Under the pieces are notes generated by a model. It did no database searches and had not been told where the DNA came from. It saw only the letters and a list, made by a program, of their open reading frames with translations. DNA of 64,000 nt. Origin: Orychophragmus violaceus (lineage: Eukaryota; Streptophyta; Magnoliopsida; Brassicales; Brassicaceae). Positions 33,845 to 45,703 of the stretch are shown here, in pieces. A program made the position numbers and the translations under genes. The number at the start of each line of letters is the position of its first letter. Position 1 is the stretch's first letter. The stretch is from assembly GCA_030180135.1 (NCBI GenBank), contig CM058237.1, forward strand, positions 43,731,126 to 43,795,125, given 5' to 3'.

Positions 33845-34283
33845 TGTAGGAGGTGGTTTTAGCACCCCCTCTATGTCCCGGCCCAATAGCTAAAACAGCC
33901 CGAAGAAGTTCCAGCCTAAGCGGGATGACGTCGGTCCAGTGCGAAGTAGCACGGCGACAACAGGGCAGCTCGGCGCCAATATCGCGACCGACCTGCATGG
34001 AAAAAGTAAATATGTTAATTTAACATGTTTACAAAATAAAAGAAGATAAACGCAAATCTTGAAAAAGCAAACATAATCTAAGTTGGTTCGGATTTTGTAA
34101 ATAATATCAGAGAGAATCTAGGGAAAAACTCTAGACTAAGTTCATAACTCATACTTTTGTACCGAAACCCTAGAGCTAGCGAGGCTACTCGATTTCAGCT
34201 CTTGTTCTAATAAGACTAAATCCAAGTCCCTTATTTTCTAATCAGTTCATTGAATTGATCATTGTGGATTCCCTGAATCAACA
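33845..34283 (+). repeat. Tat Gypsy 3' LTR, internally deleted
   Basis: TGTAGGAGGTGGTTTTAGCACC to CCCTGAATCAACA, 439 bp. Two internal gaps relative to the 5' LTR remove the TATAAATA box with its surroundings and a T-rich stretch before the common end CCAAGTCCCTTATTTTCT. Confidence 0.87.
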
Positions 34284-35213
34284 CATATGTGATCAGACCA
34301 AGATGTCTTGCCCACCTCTACGTTACATCCAAGGGATGCATATTGTAATGCCATGACTCATGATAATATTTGTAATTTATGCAATATTTGGATGTTCATG
34401 ATAATATTTGTAATTTTACCAAAAATGAAGACATAAAGCTTTGACGGGCCAAGTAATTTTCTTTTTATTTGAAAAGATTACTTAGAAGAAGGAGAACCTG
34501 AAATTGGATTTTAAAATATTTTACGGATTGTCGGGAATGGAAACCGATAAAACCGAAAAAAGACGAAAAACTTCTATTTGACGTTTTGGGAGCTACATAA
34601 GGCAAAAACGGCTAAACGAATTGCGGAGCATCATTTTTCATAATCCATAAAATAAAAATGGGATTTAAAGATATTTTGAAAGTTTCGAAGAGTGACGGAA
34701 AATGGCTCGGGATCGCTACATACCACGTGGCGATCACCGATTGGCTCATTTGTGGTGCATGAATCCACATTGGCCAGATTCTTTGTATTTTGCATGGTAA
34801 ATCAGGAGGAGACACCTAAGTGACTATGTGTTACTTGGTGAATCAATTTGATTGCCACCTGGCATTTAGGTTCATGCATGTAGAAGAGGTTTTTGATTAT
34901 AAAACCATGTGCTCCTTCCCATCTTCTTCATCACTCATCCAACCAAAAACACAGAAACACTCACCCCTCTCTCCCTCCCCAACCGGCGACGACCACCACC
35001 TCATCTCCTCTTCTACTTGGTTATTTACTTGCTTCCCAAGTTAACCTCCTAAACCTCCATTAACCCTTAAACCATGATACTTATCCCCTAAATCATTAGT
35101 CCATCAACCGCCGCCCTAATCCACCGGAGGAAGCTCGGCGTCACCGGAGATCTCGCTGGAGAACCGCTTGAATCCGACGTCACCGCCGGAGCTCCTTTGC
35201 TCCTCCTTTTCAC

Positions 35214-35310
<97 letters not shown>

Positions 35311-36345
35311 CCCCAACACCTCTCACGCCGAACTTCCCTCACCATAGAAATCGCCATCGCCGGAACCATTCGCCGGTCGCCGCCTCTTTCTCTCTTCTCT
35401 CCGCACCACCCCATTGGTTTCTCCTCTCTCGCTGGAATCTCCACCGGTGGTAGCTCAGAACCGCCGGACATCACGCCGGCGATCTCCTCTTTACCGGTCA
35501 ATGCCGGTCATTCGTCGCAAATCCACTCTCGCCGACGCGGGTCAGCGCCACTACTCGCCGGTCAACTGTTCCACTAGCTCGGGTCAACGCTCATAGTCAA
35601 ACCTCGGGTCAAAGGGTCAACAATTTGGGGAAGTTCGGTTTAGCCTCGGGTCTCGTGGATCCGTCATCCATCCATCCGTCGTCATTATTGCACTGTGAGT
35701 TGGCTTGTATGTTGTTTGTTGCATTTAGGGTAGATCGATTCAGCATGTAGACTCGGAACTGATAAACCCTATAATCATAGGATATCGTACCCTAGATCAA
35801 TTTGTTGTTTAGTAATTGTTGCATACATAAAGGGGGACATGCTTAGGATTATATATATATATATTATGGGAACTAAAATAAATGAATCTATATACATAAA
35901 TTACGAGTTAGTTAGTATCCAGATAAATACTAAATTTAACAAACCTTAGAATATTATAACCAGACTAAGGATTAGTTAGATGGGTAATCGAGTTAAGATA
36001 TTAAGCATAAATAATTGGAGGTCAGGAGATTAGTAAGTTTACTAATCTCAATCTGACTGATTAAAATAACTAAACTTAGAAATAAAGAATTGAATTATAA
36101 AGAAGTAATTAATTGGGATTTAGCCGTCTAGGGAGTTATTAAGTTTACTAACTCCAATCTAGTGGTAAATAAATGAATAGATGAAACTAAAATAAATCTA
36201 AAAGAGTTAAATTAATTGAATTAATAATTATGCGGGATACATGGTTAGTAATATACTAATTCCAAGATAGCAGATTTAAATGAAATAAGAAGTTAAATTA
36301 AGAACTAAAGACTGAATTAACCTTAGTATATATCTGTTTGCTGAT
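34284..36345 (+). repeat. Tandem array unit B, copy 1
   Basis: Matches 38,786-40,930 in order and orientation: CCAAGATGTCT.. (end of the transposase reading), a 300-bp stretch with AACCGA/GACGAAAAACTT, a promoter-like part with TATAAAA at 34,898, a C/T-rich leader, the (CT)n tract, a GC-richer CGCCGG-rich part (35,310-35,600), then AT-rich DNA. No protein could be recognised. The GC-rich part is open in several frames but only because of its composition. Confidence 0.8.
35217..35305. repeat. (CT)n microsatellite, about 89 bp
   Basis: An uninterrupted CT dinucleotide run. The long Arg-Glu or Leu-Ser open frames through it are artefacts. Confidence 0.97.
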
Positions 36346-38785
36346 GTCTTGATATTGTGGTGAATTGTTATCTACTCCGGTGTTGGGCTGGGTAGATTGT
36401 AGTATTGTGTGATTGTTTATCTACTACGGTGTTGATCGGATAGATTTTGTTGATTAATACGTACGCCGGTACGGGACTGGGGAAGTTGGGTGTGGATACC
36501 TATTCTGGTATGGGACCGGGTAGGTTTGGATGTGTTGATTAATGGTGGTAGGACTTGCGGGATAGCATGGCTACTGGGTTGAGTTAGTATTACCATTTGA
36601 CCTTATCGGTCTTGCGTGATGTCATTGAGTCCCAGCGAGTCTGATTGTTTAAATTATTATTATTAGGACTTTATAGTGTGTGTTAGATCCCGCAAGTCTA
36701 GAGATGGAGTTCTAGTACTTCCTTCCCGATTGGATCCTTAGGAGATCCTGGTCAGTTCATGTACCTTCGTATAGTGGTTCGGGTTAGGTGTTATCCTACA
36801 GAGTGACATCGGTAGGTGTGTATTCCAGAGAAACGGCGTCATGTCCTAGGGTCGGGCTGCATGGAAAATTTGGCTATCTAGGGATAGTCCGAGTCACAGC
36901 GTATCGTTGGACAGAGAACGGTGTCCTAGGTCGTAGGAATTTGTGTTTACGTCTAGGAGTCGTGGGAGGTTTTATTTATCATGGGATAGCTAAGTGTTCC
37001 CGTGGAAGTTTAAGGAGCGGTGACAAAAGAGTTTCAAGACCGTGTTCAAATATTCATGTATCAAGCCGACCAGACATCGATAACCAAGGAGAGCGGTAAG
37101 ATTTTCTATCCTTGTTGGAAATGTATGAATAAGAAATTTATTTCAGTTGAGACGGTTTGGCTCGTCACGTGTTGAATAGAGGATTTACACCGCATTATTA
37201 TATATGGTATCAACACGGAGAAGGTTATAGTAGTGGACATGATGCAGGAAGTAGTAGTAGCAATGTTTAGCATGAAAATGAATTACTTGTTAATCATGAT
37301 CAATTTGGTTGTTACAGGGAGAACAATTATCATGAGCATGATAGGTTGAATGAAATGGTAACAAATGCATTTCATGAAGCAATAAATACAGACCAGAATG
37401 ATTTTGAAGAACTCAACTTAGATGCCGAACTATTTTATGATCTGCTGGCATCAAATCAGCCCCTCTATTATAGATGTAGGTCAGGGTTGTCAAAATTATC
37501 GTTGGTAGCTAGGATGATGACCTTTAAAACAGATCATAATTAGTTGAGGTTTGCATGAATGACTGAGTGGAATTTTTTAGCATCCCCGCTAGCAGACCCG
37601 GCTCCACAACCTCCACCGCCGGTAGAGCCGGCCGCACCTTATCCCACTAATGTGCTACCACCTCATGCTCTCATGACGGTTTAGCAGCTTCTAGAGAAGA
37701 CGGGCCGAGAGACGCTCCCGAGACTACATCCCGATAGACCACCAAACACATTTTGGTAAGAATAATTTTTTTAATATCAATTAATTTATTGTTCCTACTA
37801 AATATATAAATATATTATATATTAATTACATTTTTATTTCAGGTTTACGGTTGACAATTGCGTCAGGAGAAGCGTTTTCGACACGATCGAAGGTTATTTT
37901 GCGGGGTCGCACGGTAATTGGAGTTAACCGAATCAGACTACCAAATATACGTGGCTCAAATGCTTTACTGTAACTTTATTTTAATTTTTCTTGTTTTTAT
38001 TTATTTTTATTTAATTATATAAATTAATTATTATTTTTTCAATTTACAGCAAAAATGGCATTGGAAGCTTGTCCACCATGAGCGGGTGAAAGTTGCTTTC
38101 TGGCAGAAATCTAAGCTCCAAATAAACGGTACTGTTTTGGACTGGAAGATGAATAGGTGGATGGTGGTTGGCGATTCTGCACGGCAGCTATACATTTCAG
38201 TCGCTGTTTGGAATGGTTTGGTCGCCTTCTAGATGGACCCTAATTCCGTCTCTCGCTCCACAAAGTGCTCGGCATCCCCGATGACCGTAAGACTGGATGG
38301 TCATCCGCCAAAGCCTCATACGTCTGTCTAAATGTTTTTTTGCGGGAAGAGGTTTACATATGGTAGGAATTTTCATTTTAATTTTTTTTCATTTTTTCTT
38401 AATTATTTACAAATTTTTATAATTAATATAACATTTTATCTATTTTTTAGGCTAAGGACGGAGAGCTCCCGCCTAAGGCGGACCTCTTCAAAGCTACTAA
38501 CAGAACAAATAGGATCAGTTTGTGAGTCCCCAAGCCGAACACATATACAACGAAGTGACATCGAGAGTCACATATCGAGAGACGCAGCTTTCACAGCAAC
38601 TGTCACCGGGAGGTACTCCGGTCTGGGATAAACTGACCACCCGAGAGATCGATGAGATTTACACGGAGGTAGTTTTCTTTCTTGTTTTGTTTTAAAATTT
38701 GCTTTGCAAATTATTGTTCAGATAATAACATATTATTGGTTTATGTAGGTCGCTCCGAGGAAGAAAGGACAAAACCTTGGCATGG
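36346..38785 (+). repeat. Tandem array unit A, copy 2
   Basis: Second copy of block A, uninterrupted by insertions. It begins with the CCGGTGTTGGGC repeats and runs through the transposase pseudogene to GTCGCTCCGAGGAAGAAAGGACAAAA.. and CATGGGATCAGTCCAAG, where block B resumes. The distance from the landmark GTTATCTACTCCGG here (36,367) to copy 3 (40,949) is about 4.58 kb. From copy 1 it is about 4.41 kb once the Tat Gypsy is subtracted. Confidence 0.8.
37013..38785 (+). pseudogene. Chimeric CACTA transposase pseudogene, copy 2
   Basis: Same fused architecture as copy 1: TNP2-like N-terminus (MNEMVTNAFHEAINTDQND.., FYDLLASNQPLYYRC), then the Ptta part, here with the exon missing from copy 1 (FTVDNCVRRSVFDTIEGYFAG after a TTTCAG acceptor at 37,843). 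It continues through WLKCFA, intron, QKWHWKLVHHERVKVAFWQ, DWKMNRWMVVGDSARQLYISV, CSAS, intron, AKDGELPPKADLFKAT and VAPRKKGQNLGMGSVQD. It shows that this unit ends at a conserved GxGSV motif. Several stops and frameshifts are present. The protein would bind CACTA subterminal repeats if intact. Confidence 0.75.
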
Positions 38786-40930
<2,145 letters not shown>

Positions 40931-42390
40931 TTGATATTGTGGTGATTGGTTATCTACTCCGGTGTTGGGCCACGTAGACCGTATTATTGTGTGATTGTTT
41001 ATCTACTCCAGTGTTGGGTCGGGCATAATGTGTTGATTAATACTTACTCCGGTACGGGACTGGGTAAGTTGGGTGTGGATACCTATTCCGGTACGGGACC
41101 GGGTAGGTTTGGATGTGTTGATGAATGGTGGTAGGAATTGCGGGATAGACTCGGTACTGGGTTGAGTTAGTGTTACCATTTAACCTTATCGGTCTTGCGT
41201 GATGACATAGAGTCCCAGCGAGTCTGATTGTTTAAATTATTGTTATTAGGACTCTATAAGGTGTGTTAGAACCCGCAAGTCTAGAGTTGGCGTTCCAGTA
41301 CTTCCTTTCCGATTGGATACTTAGGAGATCCTGGTCAGTTCACGTACCTTCGTATAGTGGTTCTGGTTAGGTGTTAACCTACAGAGTGACGTCAATAGGT
41401 GGGTAGTCCGGAGAAACGGGGTCATGTCCGAGGGCCGGGCTGCATGGAAACTTTTGCGATCTAGGGATAGTCCGAGTCACCGTGTATCGCTGGACAGATA
41501 ATGGTGTCCTAGGTAGTAGGACTTTGTGTTTACGTCTAAGGGTCGTGGGAGGTTTTAGTTATCATGGGATAGCTAAGTGTTCCCGTGGAAGTTTACCGAG
41601 TTTGCATTTGGGCTCCATAGTGTGGAGTTTACGTTTGAGCCGCGTTAGTTAGATCGAGTCTAATCGAGCGCATGTGCCGATGTGTTCTCAATTTCCGTAG
41701 TTGCTTTTTGTTGACATAGAATGCTTGTGTGTTGTGGAGTTCATTACGTCTTGGTAGCACGTGATCGGCTATTTTATTTCACTGCTTGTTATTGTTTTTT
41801 TATTTTGGGTTTTGGGTGGGATTAATTAGCCGTTTAGTAGACTGTTTACTTGCGAGCCAACGCACTGGGTAATCATAGATTTCTCATTAAACTCTTTTTT
41901 TTTCAGGTTTCAGGATTAGCTCGGCGGATGCAGTAGGACCCTCAGAGTTATTTTGGGTTCGCATTTGGCTATGGTTTGCTTTCGAATCATTTTCATATTC
42001 GGTTTGGATTTTATGGGCGCTTAAAAAGATTTTAGAAAACCCTTTCAAACTAGAGAAAATGGTTTAAAGGATTTAAAAGATTTAAAACTCTAAAATGGAA
42101 TTATTTCCCGATATACGGTTTAGTCCAAACCGAACACAACTCTTGGAAGCGGTACGGGTTGAAAAGCCATGTATCATGAAATTGAGGTAAACAGAGTCAA
42201 GGATGGTTTTGTTCGAGCCATTGACTCAAACCGGACCGTCTCTGGCTTTTGTATGTAGCAAACTCTTCTCTTTTGACATGCCCGGGTTCGATCGGTCATG
42301 TTCTTGTTTGATTGTTGGCCGATCAGCTCGTCGGTCAGCGGATAAACGAGAAGAGGGCATTACATATATGATAACCCCGCGGTTTTACGG
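40931..42390 (+). repeat. Tandem array unit A, copy 3 (different continuation)
   Basis: The first 665 bp match copies 1 and 2, including the four CCGGTGTTGGGC-type repeats. After GTGGAAGTTTA at 41,595 it departs: instead of the transposase pseudogene there is 0.8 kb ending in CTCATTAAACTC, a T-run and TTTCAGGTTTCAGGATTAGC. No ORF could be assigned. This may be the original continuation of block A, with the transposase piece fused later in copies 1 and 2. Confidence 0.6.
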
Positions 42391-42520
42391 CGGAGATTTT
42401 TTCTGCACACACTGTCATCGAAGAGTTGAAGACGCAGACGGCCGCTTTGGAGGAGAAGCAAGCAGCGACGGAGCGAGCTTACGAGGGGTGGATGATGATG
42501 ATCAGCCCTGGTTAAAGACA
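42390..42520 (+). pseudogene. CACTA Ptta-type transposase, C-terminal coiled-coil fragment
   Basis: One frame reads VIEELKTQTAALEEKQAATERAYEGWMM, a short coiled coil like those following the GxGSV motif in Ptta/En/Spm proteins, then a stop. The C-terminal tail that would follow is found at 54,636-54,771, on the far side of the TR-GAG Gypsy, so the two pieces could be one gene split by insertion. The longer ORF across this stretch (42,203-42,541) is in another frame and has no recognisable content. Confidence 0.5.
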
Positions 42521-42529
42521 CTACATCTA

Positions 42530-42790
42530 TTAATAAAGTAAGTCTCTCTTTGATACATTTCATTTCCAATGATTCAACAGCTGTGTTAAAGAACTTGTTA
42601 AGCTTGAAAGAAGATAAGATATAATTAGCACATGAAATTGACTCTAAGGAGAATGATTCAAGTAGTTTATTCTGTGATAAAGAGCCCATAATGCACTTGT
42701 CTCTTTGCCAAAGTATTGAACATATTTCAGGTCATAAGGAGAGCATGAGCAAGATAGAAAAAGGAGACGACATACCAGCCCAAAAGATTA
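42530..42790 (+). pseudogene. Gag-like fragment in inverted orientation
   Basis: The plus strand is open as HEIDSKENDSSSLFCDKEPIMHLSLCQSIEHISG.., whose MHLSL segment resembles the repeated MHLSLP/MHLFL units of the minus-strand gag at 51.4-52.4 kb. It abuts the TR-GAG 3' LTR at 42,791. It may be part of a second, oppositely oriented copy of the same family. Confidence 0.4.
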
Positions 42791-43787
42791 TGCAGCCCTG
42801 TAATCACTCCAATTTTAAGATCACTTGATGATCAGATGATTCATAAGCCAAGCTTGCAGAAGATGGATTGAAGGTAGATGTGGTGGTGGAACTTGTGATT
42901 GACTCTCTCAACAGTTGGGTTTGAATGACTCTCTCAACCTAAGAAAAGCTATCTGAATCACTCAAATAGATTGATCTGAGACTCTTAAGAACAAGGTGAA
43001 TCACTCACAATATTCAGAGAAGGAACAGTTCACAAAGAACAAAAAACTTTGGAAGAAAAAAACAGAATATTTCTATTAACTTTAAAATGGTTGAAAAGGG
43101 TCATTTACAATGAATTCGAAGCTGAGCTTTTATATTCTCATAGACAACAGTCTGAAAGGTCTAATACAAGAAATGAATCGAAAAATATGAAGAATATGGC
43201 CGTTGGCATTTATTGGAAAATTTGGCCAGAAATGGAAAGATGAATCTTCTTGAGTCTTTAAATCTTTGGCATGAACGTGGAGTGTCTAGGTACATTCTGG
43301 ATGATGTTAGAGAGCTTCAATTCGTGGCCAAACTTCAGGAAAAAAAAGCTGTTGGGATTTGATCTCCTTTGGCTCCAAATAAGGCAAGTGTGAGAATAAT
43401 GAGATCCTTCTGATCCCATGGCTGTTGGTGTATGGGAACTTGATAGAGAACTCTCCTGGATGTTTAAATATGTCTCTTGAATGCTTAGATATCTCTCCTG
43501 GTCGCCAATGTCTTGTTTGTAAGTGAATGAATCCTTGAGCCTCCAAATGAAGCAAGCAGAGAATCATCTGTTTTAGAATCTGAATAACTTCTTCATATGA
43601 ACTCCAATTGTGATGATTCGAACTCTCCCTGATTTCTTGATGGGTTAAGCTTCTGGAACAAGTTGAATTGTAGCTTAAGTCTATTTGGTTGGGTATATAT
43701 GCTCCAAGACATACACATATGTCTCTAATGCACTCAAACTGGTTCTCTCCAAGTATTTTGGTTGATGATGACTTGATGTCCTCATCA
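42791..43787 (-). repeat. TR-GAG 3' LTR
   Basis: On the plus strand it starts TGCAGCCCTGTAATCAC and ends GATGTCCTCATCA, 997 bp. It is clearly homologous to 53,630-54,625 but with many differences, so the element is older than Copia-2. A reading frame enters it from the internal region and stays open for about 480 bases. Confidence 0.85.
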
Positions 43788-44146
43788 TACTCTCCCTCTT
43801 GAAAATGTTTCGACCTCGAAATTGTATAACCTGCACCAAGAGAAAGCAAGTTAGATTTCATTCTCTTTTGTGAACTTAGGGTCGTACCTTGGTAACTAGT
43901 TGGATTGGTGATGTGTGCTGCATCAGGTTCTCCCTTGAGCAGGTATGATAGTAGCACTCCTCTTCTCTGGCCTGGTATGATGTTTCCTTCCTTTAGGTGG
44001 TATTTACTTGTCTCTTCTTTTGTGACATCAGTTGTGCTCATCTTTGGTGTCTCAGCTACTTGTGTTAGTAGTAAATTATGTTCTGGAGGAGCTCCAATGT
44101 TGACTGATCCCTTAAGACCTGCAATGATCTCAACACGTTTTGGCAA
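43307..44146 (-). CDS. ORF running from the TR-GAG interior through the polypurine tract into the 3' LTR
   Basis: 279 codons, of unknown function. The first 40% (GLKGSVNIGAPPEHNLLLTQVAET.. ..LLSYLLKGEPDAAHI) is internal; the frame crosses the polypurine tract as HFQEGEYDED and continues in the LTR as IKSSSTKILGENQFECIRDICVC. A matching frame in the 5' LTR (54,623-54,429 then 54,407-54,051) is broken only once. No transmembrane segment or known motif was recognised. The openness could be chance in AT-moderate DNA, or a family-specific C-terminal extension. The upstream end is near the Copia-2 insertion site. Confidence 0.35.
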   Translation of the reverse strand: MPKRVEIIAGLKGSVNIGAPPEHNLLLTQVAETPKMSTTDVTKEETSKYHLKEGNIIPGQRRGVLLSYLLKGEPDAAHITNPTSYQGTTLSSQKRMKSNLLSLGAGYTISRSKHFQEGEYDEDIKSSSTKILGENQFECIRDICVCLGAYIPNQIDLSYNSTCSRSLTHQEIRESSNHHNWSSYEEVIQILKQMILCLLHLEAQGFIHLQTRHWRPGEISKHSRDIFKHPGEFSIKFPYTNSHGIRRISLFSHLPYLEPKEIKSQQLFFPEVWPRIEAL

Positions 44147-44197
44147 GAAACAAGTGGATCATGGGTTTCTTATGATGAGATAAACTTGCTCTCAAAA

Positions 44198-44878
44198 TGA
44201 AGGAATTTCTAGCAGTTCTAATCAGGATTAGCAACCCTAGTCTGAATTCCGAGCCTAGGATCTAAGGTTCATATAATTGAATCTATGGGATCTCAGATTT
44301 ACCTGGTAATAAGCAGCGGAAGGTTTGCAGATAATCGAGATCACGAAGCACCTCAAACGATGTGCCTCTACTGGTATCCACACGCACACAAACTGAACAG
44401 GAGGGATGCTAGTGCCTATAGAGATCCAATCTCTTCAGAGGTTTCTATTCAAGTTCTGGTGGCTGTGAATTAGGTTAGCAATCAGTTTAGGTCGACCATA
44501 TATCTTATATATGTCGACTTAAACCATAACGGAATTAACCAACGATTAAACCGAATTAATATGATTAATCCGCGAGTTGCATCGATCGATGCACTATCTG
44601 CATCGATCGACACTGCCCCAGAATATTGATATCGAATGCATATCAAATATGCATTCACTAGATCATTACATTAATGATCAACCTCGTCTTTAACGTCCAG
44701 TTTGCTTAGGTGTGTGACCCTGTAGGATCATATAACACTAGCAATGAGTTCTTAACTCATTGATCATAAGTGGCTTCTAGCAAAGCGTTATGACTACCTA
44801 GTGTTATGTGATTGTCTCATCTCGACTATACGACTTTCACTTAGAGTAAGTACAATAGATTTCAGGACATTCCCAACA
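44198..44878 (-). repeat. Copia-2 3' LTR
   Basis: 681 bp, TG..CA ends. CGATCG pair centres at 44,585 and 44,606 (21 bp). A GTCGAC-bounded TATA region lies at about 44,493-44,520. Confidence 0.94.
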
Positions 44879-45703
44879 ATCTCCCACTTGTACTGGAATC
44901 ATCTATTCCTTTAATCCCTTTGTAGCTATATCTCAATCTAGCATAAGGCAAGAACTGTGTCATCCTTATTAAGCTAGATTACGTTTATCGAATCCCGATT
45001 TGTACTGATAAAACAAACGACTGACAATCACCTCGTTTGAGCGCAGCCACGCATTTCCAGTATCAAATCTTCGATAGGCCCAGAGATATTTAACTCATGT
45101 TATATAGGAGGTACAAATCCCATCTTGTTCCATCCATGTCTCTTTTATATCTCATGATACGCCTAATCAGTGTCTTTATAATCACCAGTTACGGCTGACG
45201 TTTGACAAAGTCAAGACGAACCAATCCATATAAGAGAGGACATGATGAACTCAGGTCTAACGACTACACTTTTTAGTCGTGATGAGAAACTCTTATGACA
45301 CTCATATAACATCTTGTAGAGTTCTCATTAACGGGTCAAGTCCGATCATGTGTTCTTTAACACATATCTATGTGATTGACTTTAATACACTTATTAATGA
45401 CTCCATGAAACATAGTCATCAGTCACCTCACATAATAGTCTCACGTGGTTGTTAATGTCCCATTTTAACAACCTCGACCAGGGACCATTTATAATTTATA
45501 TCATTGATTGCTTATAGGGTTTCATGATCAAGTCACACACTTGATGACCTATAAAATGTCATAAATTACTTTGGGACAATATATTTAATTAACATAATTA
45601 AATAATGCTGAAACTATTTCATTAAAAATAACATAACCAAATTATGTTTTACGAACATCAAGTCATAACTAAAAACCAAATATGACTCCCACTGAAACCA
45701 AGA

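Larger units (their letters stand above)
26976..34283 (+). mobile_element. Tat-type Gypsy, non-autonomous, with antisense ORF
   Basis: 5' LTR 26,976-27,500, primer site TTGGCGCCATCTGTGGGGA (27,502), sense gag-protease to about 29,896, a 1.1-kb gap, antisense coding exons 33,445-31,030, polypurine tract TTGGGGGGCGAG (about 33,831), 3' LTR 33,845-34,283. Flanking pentamers are CATGA and CATAT, an imperfect target duplication. It lies inside the tandem array: array block A stops at 26,975 and resumes at 34,284 with the DNA that follows it in the other copy. RT, RNase H and integrase were not found in any frame. Confidence 0.85.

Noticed and set aside
35088..35501. Long ORFs of repeated Arg-Glu or Leu-Ser across the CT tracts (also 39,547-40,040)
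   Set aside because: They exist only because a dinucleotide repeat has no stop codons; no flanking domain supports a protein.
42203..42541. 112-codon ORF with a Cys-His-like start
   Set aside because: It overlaps in another frame the coiled-coil transposase fragment, which has the better family match; its own sequence has no recognisable domain.
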